DNA of 64,000 bases from the NCBI GenBank assembly GCA_964020085.1, contig OZ026601.1, positions 22,876,038 through 22,940,037 of the forward strand, written 5' to 3'. Origin of the DNA: Micromussa lordhowensis (lineage: Eukaryota; Cnidaria; Anthozoa; Scleractinia; Lobophylliidae). A program made the position numbers and the translations under genes. The stretch's first letter is position 1; each line of letters starts with the position of its first letter. The notes under the pieces are model-generated. The model searched no databases. It was not told the origin of the DNA and saw only the letters and a program-made list of their open reading frames with translations. Positions 32,848-44,349 of the stretch are shown here, one piece after another.

Positions 32848-34032
32848 CTATTTCCGGTCCCCTGTTTGGCCGGTTCTTTTCTTCCAGTGAGGTTGAAATT
32901 GAGTCGATTTCTTGAACGACTGGTTGCTCGAGTGCGTTTTGCCTAAAAAAGGCTTCCAGTGTTGAGCATTAGGCGTTGTATGCGATTTAGCATAGGGTCG
33001 CTTATGAGCGAAGTTGGATGGGCTGGCCGTGCTGCTTATCTTGTTTGAGGCACGGATGTGATTGAGCTGCGTTTGCAGTTCGTCACCAAACAACAATGTG
33101 GTTATGGGTACGTGTGAAGCACACAACGTGGCATAATCTTTGTGAAGAGTCGGTCGAATAACATCACGTCGCCGTTGTGATACTTCGAAGCTTATGTGCC
33201 CAAGGAGTGCTAGTGCGTCAGTATTCATTCTTATCATACTTTCGAGATCAAGTTTGCTGTTTTCAGCACGAGCCTTCAACAACAGATTCGTTGTTTGTGT
33301 GGTAATATTGCCAACTTTTGTCAGTGTGGCTTGTAAGTTGGACAACCTAAGGTCCTTGCCCTTCGTTTGTCGATCGAGGCGCCCCCAAATTTCAGGGTTG
33401 ACTTTCGGAGTGATAAGCCGATCACAGTTTGACGGCCTCAAGTATTTCTCCGATTTGTCGTTGAGGTTTGTATCATCTAGCTTATTAAGCCACCTCAAGT
33501 TGACGATTTTGGCAAGTTTCTCCGATACTTTCGGGGCAGTTTTCTCTGTGTCAGTGAGCGACTGTGCAATTTCATCCAGCAAGGAGTCGCTTTCGTCATC
33601 TTGCGTGGCGTTGTCGCACGTGGAGCTATCGGTGTCGTCGCCGACAACTTTTTGCCTTTTACTGGCGTTAAGTAGTTCATCCGCATCTGATGATTCCCCT
33701 GTTTCAGAGGTATCACTAGTCGCTTTTCGTTTTTGGGCAGGTTCTGCCGCTTTGGGGGTCAGAGTTTCCCCTTTATACGTAGTGTGCAGCAATCTTAGCG
33801 AGTCGCCCATTGCTGCCATGTTGGAATTTAACTGTGTGAGCGACTGGAGGATCGAAACCGTGACATTTTCACTCCCTTTCGTAGTTTCGTCAATGAGAAC
33901 GTCGTGTTCTTCGCTTAACAAAGCGTCCTCGTGCAGGGAGGAATCGTCTCCGGTGTCGGGTTTTGACATTTTCGCTGAATTTTCTGTGGATCGCTTGATC
34001 ACACGACTGTACTGCTCAAGGTCAAAGCTCAA
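32848..34032 (-). CDS. DIRS gag-like protein
   Basis: 394 residues starting MSFDLEQYSRVIKR. The first half is acidic and Ser/Asp-rich. A conserved middle follows, with NCDRLITPKVNPEIWGRL, LQATLTKVGNI and ISFEVSQRRRDVIRP. The C-terminus is basic and rich in Lys, His and Gln. The position upstream of RT and the composition fit a nucleocapsid-type protein. The start lies about 75 bases inside the right terminal repeat, so its promoter should be within that repeat. Confidence 0.8.
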   Translation of the reverse strand: MSFDLEQYSRVIKRSTENSAKMSKPDTGDDSSLHEDALLSEEHDVLIDETTKGSENVTVSILQSLTQLNSNMAAMGDSLRLLHTTYKGETLTPKAAEPAQKRKATSDTSETGESSDADELLNASKRQKVVGDDTDSSTCDNATQDDESDSLLDEIAQSLTDTEKTAPKVSEKLAKIVNLRWLNKLDDTNLNDKSEKYLRPSNCDRLITPKVNPEIWGRLDRQTKGKDLRLSNLQATLTKVGNITTQTTNLLLKARAENSKLDLESMIRMNTDALALLGHISFEVSQRRRDVIRPTLHKDYATLCASHVPITTLLFGDELQTQLNHIRASNKISSTASPSNFAHKRPYAKSHTTPNAQHWKPFLGKTHSSNQSFKKSTQFQPHWKKRTGQTGDRK

Positions 34033-34130
34033 AACTGAATGCTCAGGTTCCCGCGCTCTATCTCACGTGACTCACTAGTGACGTAGACCAATGACGAAAT
34101 AGAATTAAAATTCAATGTACAGTACATGTA

Positions 34131-36322
34131 TTAATCTGAAATGCAGTAATTACAAATTAGGTCTGCAGAACTTGTTATGTCCTCATGGTTACTGCACCAA
34201 GCATGGACAGCTTTTTTACAGACTGTGCAAACATGTTCTCCATTCACAGGGATACTCTTAAGACAACAAACAGGGCAGACATGATTTACAGTATTTGAGT
34301 TATCAGTTTGTTCTTCTTCCTCAGGTAAGTTCAAGTCAAGTTCATCATCCCCAGCATCATGTATGTTTGCTGCATCAGCCAGGCAGCTCTGGCAAATCCA
34401 AGAGTCGAGTGCATCTGCAGAATTCACACTGAGTTCAGCACATGACACATGCTACCAAGTGCTGCAGCTGTCACAGCATACACTGTTTTCGTTTGCAGAA
34501 TCACTTATTTCATCACTCTCCAAAATAACCTTGTCACACTTTGGGCACTCAAAAATGTCCCTGTATCCTAACAGGCAAGGTAATACAAAAGATTTGTAAA
34601 AGAGAGTGATATTGTTCGCAACTTTCAGACAAAATTCCAAGTCTAGTTCTACTTGTTCATACAATGGTTGGCCGCCCAGAGTCCAAACAATAAAGAAGCC
34701 ATGATTGGCACCACAAACCCACATCTGAGCTTGCATTTGGGTGTAATATTTGTGCGAGCGTTTCAAGCGGGGCTTTCCATTAAAATCTTCAAGAAATTCC
34801 ACACGGTCAAATGTCTTTTTTTCATGAATATTTTCATTTCTCACACTGTAGGGACATTTTGCTTCCAGTGTTGCCACACCACAACAATGGTAAAAAAACA
34901 GGCCGTCCGGGGAACCCGCAAGGAAGGGGTAATCGGGTTTGATGAATAATCCACACTGTCTAAAGCCCTGTAGGCCACCATCATGTTGAGAGGCCACATC
35001 TGACATGAATGATTTTATGGCATCCTTTTCATGGGCATTCCCCCACTTTATCTGTGGCATATGTGAGACATCATCACCTTTATTCAACAGGCTTGACACC
35101 ATTGAACTGTAAATGGGTTTTTTGTCATTGTCACTTTTTGTGTTGATGATTGTTTGAGCCTTGGTGTGAAATTTGTGAAAATTTGACGCAGTCACTCTCC
35201 CAACTCTTTGTTGATGCCAAGAGTCATTGTTACTCTGGCCACAAGTTTCAGTTTCCACCCTTTTCACTTGGTCACTCGTCATCTGACATTCTTTTAAAAA
35301 GAGTGGAGCGGTATGTTCCAATGGTTTTCCTTTCATTTCTTGGGATGACATGAAGCTAAGGGCTCTCTGAGGAAGAGGTTCGGGTAGGCCGTCATCTTTA
35401 GTGTGCTCGATAGAGTGAAGTAAACAAGCAGATGGGACATTCTCAATTACTCCATTGATAAGAGCTGACACCCTTTCATTGGTCAGCTGCCTATCCTGGG
35501 GCTTTCGTGGCTAAAACTTGTTCTTTAAAGTTAAATTGGCTGCCTGTTCTTTGGGACTGTCCTCCCGAGTCTTTTTGTCTTTACGAAAGACAAGGTTTTT
35601 TATTTGAGTTGGAGCTACATCCTTTCTAGTTCCTTTGTTCCATCCTTGTGGAATGCTTGTACATGCAGGAGATATGTAAGCTTTCTTGTGTGCAAAATTT
35701 ACTTTATATAGCAAAGCTATAACATGATTGCAAACTTCACCAGTACCTGCTGTACATGTACACCAAGAGGTTAAGATTTTGCATTCACTTTTTGTGCCCT
35801 CTAAACAAACCCAGACCTTATGCGGGTCATCACGATTTTTTTGTGAAGGGGATACAGAGCCTTTCAAGAACGCATGCTTGCTGTTAATTGGGCATTTAGC
35901 AAAGAACACTGTGTCTACAAAGCCACTCATCCAATAAGAATAGGCCTTCTGATCCTTGTATTTTCCAATATAGTCGACATCTACGGCTTTAGTCCTCAAA
36001 ATATAACTGAACAATTTGCCATCATCGACCTCTGGCCATTCCTTTACGTCGTCAATCCAAGCGGTAACATGTTTGGATCACTCTTAATTTCATTTTTAGT
36101 CAGCCTCCTTGAATATTCGTCTTTTATCTGCTGATAAATTTGCTCCTGGGAAAACTTCACAGGCACATTGAGTTCGTAGGCTCCAAACGCTCTAGCGATC
36201 AGCTCAGACTTTCTGCCCGTTTGCTCGAGTCCCCGTAGCGAAAGAAAATCCTTTAACGAGGAAACAGTCCAACCGAGGAAGTCGTCGTATTCAAGAACTT
36301 CCTCTGCTTGTCGAGGCATCAC
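34131..36322 (-). pseudogene. ISL2EU YqaJ-nuclease protein: SAP, SWIM, YqaJ, PHD-like finger (broken)
   Basis: From the start at 36322 the protein has a SAP-like DNA-binding helix pair (WTVSSLKDFLSLRGLEQTG), then a SWIM zinc finger (WCTCTAGTGEVCNHVIALLY). The YqaJ recombinase/nuclease domain follows (RVGRVTASNFHKF, IKWGNAHEKDAIKSF, FLAGSPDGL, TLEAKCPYS, YYTQMQAQMWVCG). A PHD/RING-like cysteine region closes it (CDSC, WICQSC, CPVCC, CTVCKKAVHAWCSNH). Three lesions are visible: a frameshift at about 36066-36070 that looks like loss of one A from a run, an in-frame stop at 35511-35513, and an in-frame TAG at 34452-34454 inside the zinc finger. In ISL2EU elements this protein accompanies the DDE transposase; its exact task is unknown. 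Confidence 0.85.
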
Positions 36323-36553
36323 AAATAATTTTGTGGCCGCTCTACCGGAGTGGTAGCGGCAGAAATAGAAAAGGATTTCAAACTAACAGTTTCAGTACAC
36401 GTGTTTTGATCCTAGATTAAGATATTTCGATATTTCTTCGCAGGTAATTGCAACTCGATGAGTCAGCCATTTGCATTTTATTGTTTGGCCGTGCGCTCGC
36501 CCCAGTAGTTTTGCACCCCCGGCAAAATGGCGGTGTTAACCTTGAAAAGGTCT

Positions 36554-36717
36554 ATTGCTGTTGTTTGTAACCTTATACGGTCAATAATTGTGACCCCGAT
36601 ACTTTGCATGACCCGAGTGTACTTCTGTCACAGATTTTCTGAAATCTTGAGCTTTATAACTCAGTATAGAGTATAAAAGCTATTCCTTTGGATGAGCATA
36701 GAACGTTTTTGATAAAT
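36554..36717. repeat. Right copy of the duplication flanking the ISL2EU element
   Basis: It begins immediately after the right terminal repeat with ATTGCTGTTGTTTGTAACC and ends with GATAAAT, like the copy at 27061. Confidence 0.85.
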
Positions 36718-37241
36718 ACTTTGGATACAGTACCAACTTAACCCATTGACTCCCGAATGAAATTGCACGCGACATACCCCTAAATTCCCAGGCGATTTTT
36801 GACTTTTCAGAGCAAGCACGAGCGCTAAAAATAAACCATATGCGCAGTAACCACAGACACAAGATCACGTTTCAAGACTTCGTTTATTTAAAGTTTAATA
36901 TTTGAAGGGCCAAAAAATTAAAAAATATCAACAAAAAGAACTCAATATGATGTGTAGAATTTCTAAGAAAACAAGAAATTATATTTTTTCTTTGCCGCGC
37001 GACAAAAGCCGAGAAAATTGAAGATGCAAAAATGAGTTAATTTTTTACTTCAGAGGACAAAACAAGACCGGATACCACAGAATTTCCATTCTTTTACTAT
37101 CACTGAAAACATTTGAGAAAACAACAGAAAATGAGGCGACAGACACAATGTAAAAACCAATTTAAAAAGAAGAAATCAGATAATTTCTTCGCCGCGTGAC
37201 GAAATAATGCAGCGCAACGCAAGAAAAATCAAAGTTGTACT
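36718..37241. other. No gene seen between the two large elements
   Basis: AT-rich spacer. The last four bases (TACT) are the left target duplication of the 13.7 kb element. Confidence 0.5.
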
Positions 37242-40200
37242 AACAGACATCGAAAGCATTGTATACTAGTCAATCTCAATTTGCACTAAAAATTGTTACC
37301 AGCGAGCGTAAATTTTACCTTGTCTTAGCCAATCAGAGAGTCGCTTTACCAGAGATGTCTCAGTCTAGTAACATTTACTCAGACAAGTAATTGTTACCGC
37401 GGCGAGCGAGCAGATGTTTTTGAAATATCACTTATTTTAAGGCGATCAGGAGAAATAACCATTGCATTCTTTTAGTCTCATTGTTATAAGGTGCAAGAAA
37501 ATAGTTTTTGCCAAATTTACGTAGAAACCAAAGTTTCGACAGAAAGAGCGAAACGCTGTTTTGCTTCCGCAGTTGTCATCCGTCTCTTTGTAACACGAGA
37601 GAGTTATTTTCGCTTTACTAAACATGTCTAGAAGAGTAATGATTACCGTGGCGACCGACCAGATGTTATTGAGTTAGCACTTATTTTGAGGTAAACAGGA
37701 GAAATAAGCATCGGATTTTGTTAGTTTCATTGTTGTAAGGTGCAAGGAAAAAATGTTTTGGTGAAAAAGAACGTAGAAACTCTTGTTTCGACGGAAAGCG
37801 CGAAACGCTGTTTGGCAGAAAATATAGTCACGCTTCTGAGGTCGCTGCAGTAACATTTACCCGGCCGTGTTATCAGATAAACTGCAGAAAGGCGAAATAT
37901 ATTTCTAATCTGACGGAAACGAAAGTAATTTGCACTTCAGAAATTTTTAGTATGTTATTCGAAGACTCGAACAGCTTTGAAAACATCCAAAAGAAAAGAA
38001 CGTGGAGGAGATAATTTTATCACGTCCGCTCGCGGCCACGAAAATCAGATCAGGCGAAGTAATTTTCACGCTACAGTGACTTCCAATTATTGACATTCTA
38101 GTCGCGACATGAAATAAATTATCCAGCATTGCAAATTACTACTAAATATTGTGGATGACCAAATGTAAAACACAGTGAATCTATAAAGTACTTCAAATAT
38201 GAAACTCACCGTTTCCACTGAGTCATCCAAGTAAATCCAACCAGCTCAGGCGAATTTCTGCAGGAAACATTGCTAACCATGGGCTCTCGCTTTCTTGGCG
38301 TTGTAGTTGACTAAACAAAGTCTTTTTTTTGCTTGAAATGCCTTGAAAATTCGGAAGCTTGGTCCCCAGCCATCTCTTTTAGGCACATGTAATACTTTGA
38401 TCAAGGCAACTTGTAATGAGCGGAGAAAATCGCAACCAAGGTCATGTAGGACAACAAGACAGCCACCATACTTGGCTCATTTTTTTCCGTTTTTGCTCGC
38501 ATTGGCTACATGTATAAGCTCGGGTATAACGAATTGCAAAATCATCTTGATGACTACACTGTATTCGGCAAGAAAGCAAGCAAGCGCTGCAAGCAAGTCC
38601 ACTAAACATTTCAGTGTCGACGAGAGGTCATCGAACCGGAAGTCAGTTGGTCATATTTTTACCTTGACTGCATTGAAACTGAAAAAGTCTTATTTGTATC
38701 TTAACTATAGATAAGTGAACTATGTAATAGGCAGCCAGTACGATTTGCCTTTCAGAAAACAGCAAGGTAAAACCGTCAAGCCATTGATTTTATATCGACC
38801 ATTTCGTGGTAAACTTTACCGTACATCAATCATAATGCACCATTTTACGCGCACACGAAAGATCGACCACCTGGTTCGCTTAAAATGAGAGTTTGGCTTG
38901 CCCAGCAAACCGGTCAAATCTGATAGAATTTAATGTGATTAACTCTTGTGTGAGCGTTTTATATGCCTTTCTCAACTAGAATGGTTATGTTATTTCACTA
39001 GAGTATTCAGTTGAACGGCGACCCATGTTAAACCAGTGTACAAAGGTTGAGACAGGTTGGAATCCCAACAGATCATCAAAGATTACGACTCACAATAAGA
39101 GTCAGTACGACATGTTCGTCCGTAGCTTCGTTTATTTGGAAAATTGCCTTGAAAAGTTTGTATTGATCTCGAGTTCCGAAATTAAAAGATACACCAGCTT
39201 TCAATTGTCGACTCAATTGGCAGAAACACGGGAGTTCATATTACCGGAGGAGTAAACTTTACCGTGCTGCCATTGTTTTGAGCGTCAAGTACGAAGGAAA
39301 AAATTCAATTCAAAATCTTTCTTAGCTCACTTTTGATCGTTTTCGTTTAATTACTCAACACTTTATTGCGTCAATGAAAACATAAATAGATGAAGTGGAA
39401 ATAAATGAGAAATCGTTGACTAGATGGCGCGCATAACAGCCCCCTTTCTTGGGTAGAAGATAGAAGAAAAAAGTACATATGCGGTTATATAATTTACCCC
39501 AAATGATTGTTGTTTTACCCGGGCAAGATAATGGATCTTTCAGATGGGAACGCTTCAATTATTGTGGGGCGTTCAGATATGCAAGATTCGATTATTAGCA
39601 AAGCGCGCGAAACTTCGAGTATTTTCCCGCGACATAATTTCATTGAAAACGATCACGATGGGCTCTTCAGTCTACATGATCTTCATCTCGAAAACCGAGA
39701 CAGGGTTTTTAAAATCATTAATTAAAATATACATGTTCACGTATTTGAAACTCACCCTTCTGATGCGTGGTGCAACACAGCCATGGTTACTTGAATAATA
39801 CGCTGCTTTTACAGCAATCCTGCATCTCTAGTAGTCTAGCGAGTACATGTTCAAGATCTAGAAGAATAGGAAAGCATGTCTTCCCGTGGAGTGGAAAAAT
39901 ACATATCTGACCCGGCAAGTGAACCGGTCCGCCTTGGACAAGTTATTGTCTTTGAATTATAGAAAACAACGCTATACTCCGTCTAGTTGGAAACCGATTG
40001 AAAATAACGATTGCAAATACATTTCTCGGAGCTACACGCCCCTAACGTTACAATTGCGGTTAATGTGCAATAGACCGGGTTACTCAGAGGTTAAAAGACT
40101 CTTGAAAAGGGTCAATCACTCGTCGGGTTATCAAACACAAGAAACCACAGATATCATTGTATTGAACTTACATACCATACGTGTGCATACGTATACAAAC

Positions 40201-40312
40201 ATACATACGTTTATTGAAGCTCCTCCATAGGGGCTTTTCATCCACAATGTGAAATAGTTCCGAATTAAATATATTACAAAAGTATGCTTTGTTGGTATTT
40301 CAGAATGCAGCT
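37242..40312. repeat. Left long inverted arm
   Basis: It is the inverted counterpart of 47837-50955. Short ORFs in it (38343-38714, 39507-39725) recur on the opposite strand of the right arm. The left arm has about 70 bases near 38880 (starting GTTCGCTTAAAATG) that the right arm lacks. Confidence 0.88.
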
Positions 40313-40663
40313 TATTGAAATCCCTTTTAATAGCTTATATAACAACTAATGATTGTAATTGCGTCCTTAAACTTGAAAATGGGAAAACTGTCACTGCGCG
40401 CTTTATGTGACAGTGAGAAGGGGGAATTAGAACCTAAAACAACCCCTTTCTGTATTTACGTATTGCACGTAGCCAGTTAAGACTTTTTTAAAGGTCGCTT
40501 CCGTTTCAGCTACATAATCTACTGCACTACTCTTTTAAACATTTGAATTGAAACGATCATGGGTGCACGAGACTCCAACATAATCCCGTCATTGGCCCTT
40601 TTTACGCTAGAGACGTTTAAGTTGTCTAGACACCTTTAACAAGGCGTCTGGTATAAAAGGCGT
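40313..40663. other. Spacer between left arm and Ulp1 stop
   Basis: AT-rich sequence with no ORF. It holds the presumed 3' flank of the protease gene. Confidence 0.4.
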
Positions 40664-43600
40664 TCATTTACACATTAAGGTATAGGCAATTTCGTAGCGG
40701 AAATCTTCAATATCAGCCTGAAAGAAATAAGGAACGAAAGAGAGTAATAAGTTATGCATACAGCCTATTGTTAGACATTGTAAAATATTTCAGGCGGGCT
40801 ATACTACCAAATAATAATCACAGACATTGTGTTTCACTAAATAAGTCAAAGGACCTCGCCTTAATTAAGCAACCAAAGACTTAAACCTTAATGTGTCAAT
40901 TTGGGTTAATTGATCGAAGTGATTCCGTACCTCATCAAATTCCACACATTTGTTCTGGGCTATGCAGTCAGCAATCTGAATGAGAGAACAGTGGAACATT
41001 ATATAGGCCCCCCTTCTCTAAGATAGGTGTGAGGAAATGGCTTCACTCTTTTTTATATTAATAATGGAATTATGATGATATCGTGTCTGATACTTTTGTC
41101 GATTTTAAGTCACAACGTTTTAAGAGTGAACCCGAAGCTGAGAATTCAAAAATAATATAATATTGTGTTGAAATGTTTCAAACAGTAAAATGATATGTTT
41201 CTAACTAAACCGTATAGAACTCTTCTTTTCTCTAATCGGCAAAAATATATTTAAAAAAAAACAATAAATACAGCACTAGCTGTATGTTTAATGTTAACAG
41301 ATAACAAAGCAAGGAGTTATGTGCGTCATCAGGCTTTCTCAGGATGACTCCAGAATTACTTTAATACCAAATACATTCGAAAACAGAAATCCCACACGCT
41401 GTAATCTAAGAATATTCACAAATTTATAATAGTATAGAATATTTTTCGCCTAAAAGCGGCAAAAAACAAGGGTATTCAGTCTCGACTGGGAAAACAATAT
41501 CATTATATAAAAGAGTGTATTTAACATCGGAAAATATTCAGTTACCTTGAGGACATATACGCCACAGCTATTGTCATCACCCTGTCTCGGATGTTTTATT
41601 ATTCTAGGACTCCAGGTTTTACCTTCTAAACCTTTCCTGCCACTAAGGAAGTTTCCGAGTAAATAGAAGAAAAGGTTATAACATCATTAAAGGCATTATA
41701 TAGTAATTTATGCAGACATCTTGCTGCATAGAGGAGGTTGGTTGGTTGGTTGGCTGTCCGTTGGTTGTCCGTCTTGGGAACTTGCATTCGCATGCTGTTG
41801 AAAACCATATTCTTTTTGTACCTGTATGCCATTTTAACAGCAGACTGACATGATGACAAAGAAAACGTTTTATTATTGATTATTGCTAAGTTTCATGCTA
41901 GCGATACCTTACAGTGTATGCCTTTTTTTGGGTCTTCGTTGGCAAATGGCAATTACTGTCAAATACAAAAGCTGGTGTCATTAATTTTCTCGGCTAAAAG
42001 CACTTCGTAATCGTAACTGCCAGTTCTTCATTCTCTGTTGCGCGTTTAAGATGTGTCCATTGGAGGACTTGGAGAAAGGACGTCGTTGAAGACTGAGTTC
42101 AATGTGTTGACCGCATGTTAGATGTTCAAGTGGAAGTATTAACGGGTGTGAGTTGTGCATGGATATCGAAAAGGATAATAAACCAATTTGGATATATTAA
42201 AATTCATTCTAAAACAATTGACCTCAGCACGAGGCTCCGGGGAATAACTACAGCTTATTCCCCAGAGCCTCGTGCTGAGGTCTATATATATTTTTTTAAA
42301 TATACAGATATCAAAATTGGTGTGTTGTAATGTACTAACTTCACGACTTCAAAAAATTCCTTGCTTGGGCTGATTCCTTCTGTTAATGGGTCCACCAAGG
42401 ATATTCCACTCTCTTCCAAGTCTACAACCTATATAACAAGGATAACATCAGAGCCATTGCTCGATTTTTGTGTTTTTGTTTTTTTTTTAATTTCAGTAAG
42501 GGGGAGAAGAGTGGAATGCTCACCTCATTTTGTTTGTCATAACCCCACATTTGGCATAATAATGAAGTACTCCACAAAAGTTAACCATTTGATAGTTATC
42601 TCACAGAAATCTACGATTTGTATTGCATTTCATTGTGCAGTTTCTTCCGAAGACATGGAAAATGGCAGCCGCCACCAACAACGATTGTTTCATAACGCTT
42701 AAGCTAATATCAACTAAATAGACGTTAATGAATTTTCATTGGTTCATACTTACGCCAAGCATCCAGTGATTCGGTGCACTGAAGTGACCAGGGAAAAGTA
42801 GTTTTTTGTACTTCGAGATATCCAGCTAGCGAGATGAAATGATAATGATACCAAATAGTAACGCGATATTTCCCATTGTTCCAACGCGCGTTTAAACAAC
42901 ATTAATTTGTCATTACGTAGATACTGCTTGAAATAGTAATGAAAATGAAGTCGTCAAGAAGTTGCAAAACCCAAAAATGCACAAAAAAAGGTTTAATGAA
43001 GTTTACGTTGAAAAGAAGACATGTGGTGCACCGCTTTGATTACTACAGGCAATCCGCTGCATGGTAATCGGGGGGCTACAGCAAGCAACCCTCTTCATAA
43101 AGTTTTCAGATTAAACGACCGATTCTCAGACAGAATTTTTCCAGATGAGCAAAGCGTTAAATATTGACAACACTGGCATCACTTCTCTGGTAAATTGAGG
43201 CAGACTGATCAAACGGCTAGATAAGACAAGGACTCCTTAAGGTGCTGTCAGCCCTGTGAATTGACCAAGAGCCTATGTCTCTCACGTGAAAACAGAAATG
43301 CTTACCCTGTGTCTCCACCGTCTGTGATTCTTCGCAGTTTCAAAAAAAAATGGACCGCCAGTGATAACTTCTTTACCCTGTTCAAAACATAATTATTGCT
43401 TTATCTTATAATTTCCCTTTTTTTGTCTTAAGTTTTCTTGAACATTTAATTCATGTTACTGATATAAATTGCAGAGTATTACGTAAAATGCATAAAGAGA
43501 AATAGTGCTCACGTTTTTATTCGCCCTTTCTTCTATATCTTTGATGTAGGCAGCGATGACCTGTCAAAAAAATTAACTTTAGATGAGCCCTATGCTTGCT

Positions 43601-44346
43601 GGCATTTTACTTGATAGCAGTTTATTCAGTACCTCATCATTTAGGCAGCCAGGCTTCCAGCTACTGTTGGGTGGCATAAGGGACACCATCTGGGACCATT
43701 CAAACTCTGGCATCTCTTTTTGGATCGTTTTAATGTCCTTCCAGAGAATGGCCCCAACTTTTGCAAAGGGTGCAGTGATGTCCCTCCGCACCTCGTCAAC
43801 CTGAGGAAGAAGAGGAAGGGGACATCCATCACTTCTTTTGATATAAATCATATTTTTTATGTTGTATATCTTTCTAGTGTATCTGTCATTCAATTCCGGG
43901 CAGAGTGCAGCAAAAGATTCAGAACCTTAGTTTTTTTCTCTTTCAGTCACAATTATAGTAAACTGTCACGTGTACGTACCGCAGCTTTCTTTTTTGGCAT
44001 TTCCAGCCTTGCTCTGCATTGGCTAAATTTTCCTATGATGTCATCAATCACCGGAAACGTAAAGGTGTTCGGTTCAGCCAAAACTTTGCTTTTAATATTC
44101 CGCTGGAATATTTGTTCCACTTCGACGCTTTCTATTAAGGGATTGTTTGGCCAGCAATATTTGGGCTAAAGGGAAATAGCGCTATATAAATAAAGTATTA
44201 TTATTATTATTATTATTTATAGAAAGCTGTCGAAGGAAACTGATCTGCACGGCTTCTCCGTCCACCTCTTTGACAACCTTCCCGAAGTAGCAATGTGGCC
44301 TATTATTATAGGCCACTGCCACAAAGTTCTGTGGGGAACGAACGCT
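40664..44346 (-). CDS. Ulp1-type (C48) cysteine protease, multi-exon
   Basis: Exons on the minus strand, with AG/GT borders: 44165-43980, 43800-43633, 43560-43513, 43377-43306, 42825-42754, 42428-42340, 41625-41546, 40975-40931 and 40717-40664 (stop 40664). An earlier probable exon starts at 44346 (QNFVAVAYNNRPHCYFGKVV). Landmarks of the family appear in order: CLNDEVIAAYI (substrate-binding entry), NHWMLG followed by VVDLEE across a splice (catalytic His and Asp), DPLTEGI, then RQGDDNSCGVYVLK (oxyanion Gln and catalytic Cys). It ends IEDFRYEIAYTLMCK. All borders are phase 0 except around 42340/41625, where the phases disagree and a linking exon was probably missed. The 5' end is unresolved. 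Such proteases remove SUMO-like tags and are also found in several transposon types. Confidence 0.82.
42220..42282. repeat. Near-perfect hairpin MITE in a Ulp1 intron
   Basis: GACCTCAGCACGAGGCTC is mirrored by GAGCCTCGTGCTGAGGTC with a loop of about 10 bases between GGGGAATAA and TTATTCCCC. It lies in the stretch where the missing linking exon should be. Confidence 0.75.
44166..44219 (+). repeat. Retroposon 3' tail: GCGCTATATAAATAAAG plus (ATT)n
   Basis: AGCGCTATATAAATAAAGTA followed by ATT repeats is the usual 3' tail of L2/CR1-like LINEs and the SINEs they mobilise. It sits between two protease exons, directly at the acceptor of the exon starting at 44165. Confidence 0.6.
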
Positions 44347-44349
44347 CTG

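Larger units (their letters stand above)
29519..34106 (-). mobile_element. DIRS-type tyrosine-recombinase retrotransposon, apparently intact
   Basis: Three long minus-strand ORFs appear in DIRS order: gag-like, RT-RNase H, tyrosine recombinase. The ends share an inverted block (GAGTCACGTGAGATAGAGCG). An internal region at 29724-29860 is complementary to the left end and then to the right end, joined head to tail. That internal complementary region is the hallmark of DIRS elements and fixes the borders within a few bases, at AATTT on both sides. No stop or frameshift was seen in the three ORFs, so this copy could be active. Confidence 0.88.
27237..36553. mobile_element. ISL2EU DNA transposon, with nested DIRS element
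   Basis: Terminal inverted repeats of about 55 bp begin AGACCTTTTCAAGGTTAACA at both ends and continue through CGCCATTTTGCCGGGGGTGC and CTACTGGGGCGAGCGC. AT sits immediately outside each end, matching a 2-bp target duplication. The two internal genes point toward each other: a THAP/DDE transposase (+) and a YqaJ nuclease protein (-). That pair is diagnostic for the ISL2EU superfamily. Without the inserted DIRS the element would be about 4.7 kb. Both genes have inactivating changes, so it is a recently dead copy. Confidence 0.88.

Noticed and set aside
33194..34078. 294-residue ORF on the plus strand
   Set aside because: Ser/Val/Leu-rich antisense shadow of the DIRS gag-like gene, which has family motifs on the other strand.
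38343..38714. 123-residue ORF in both arms of the 13.7 kb element as a gene
   Set aside because: No recognisable motif, and the arms are similar throughout, so its presence in both does not show selection on protein.
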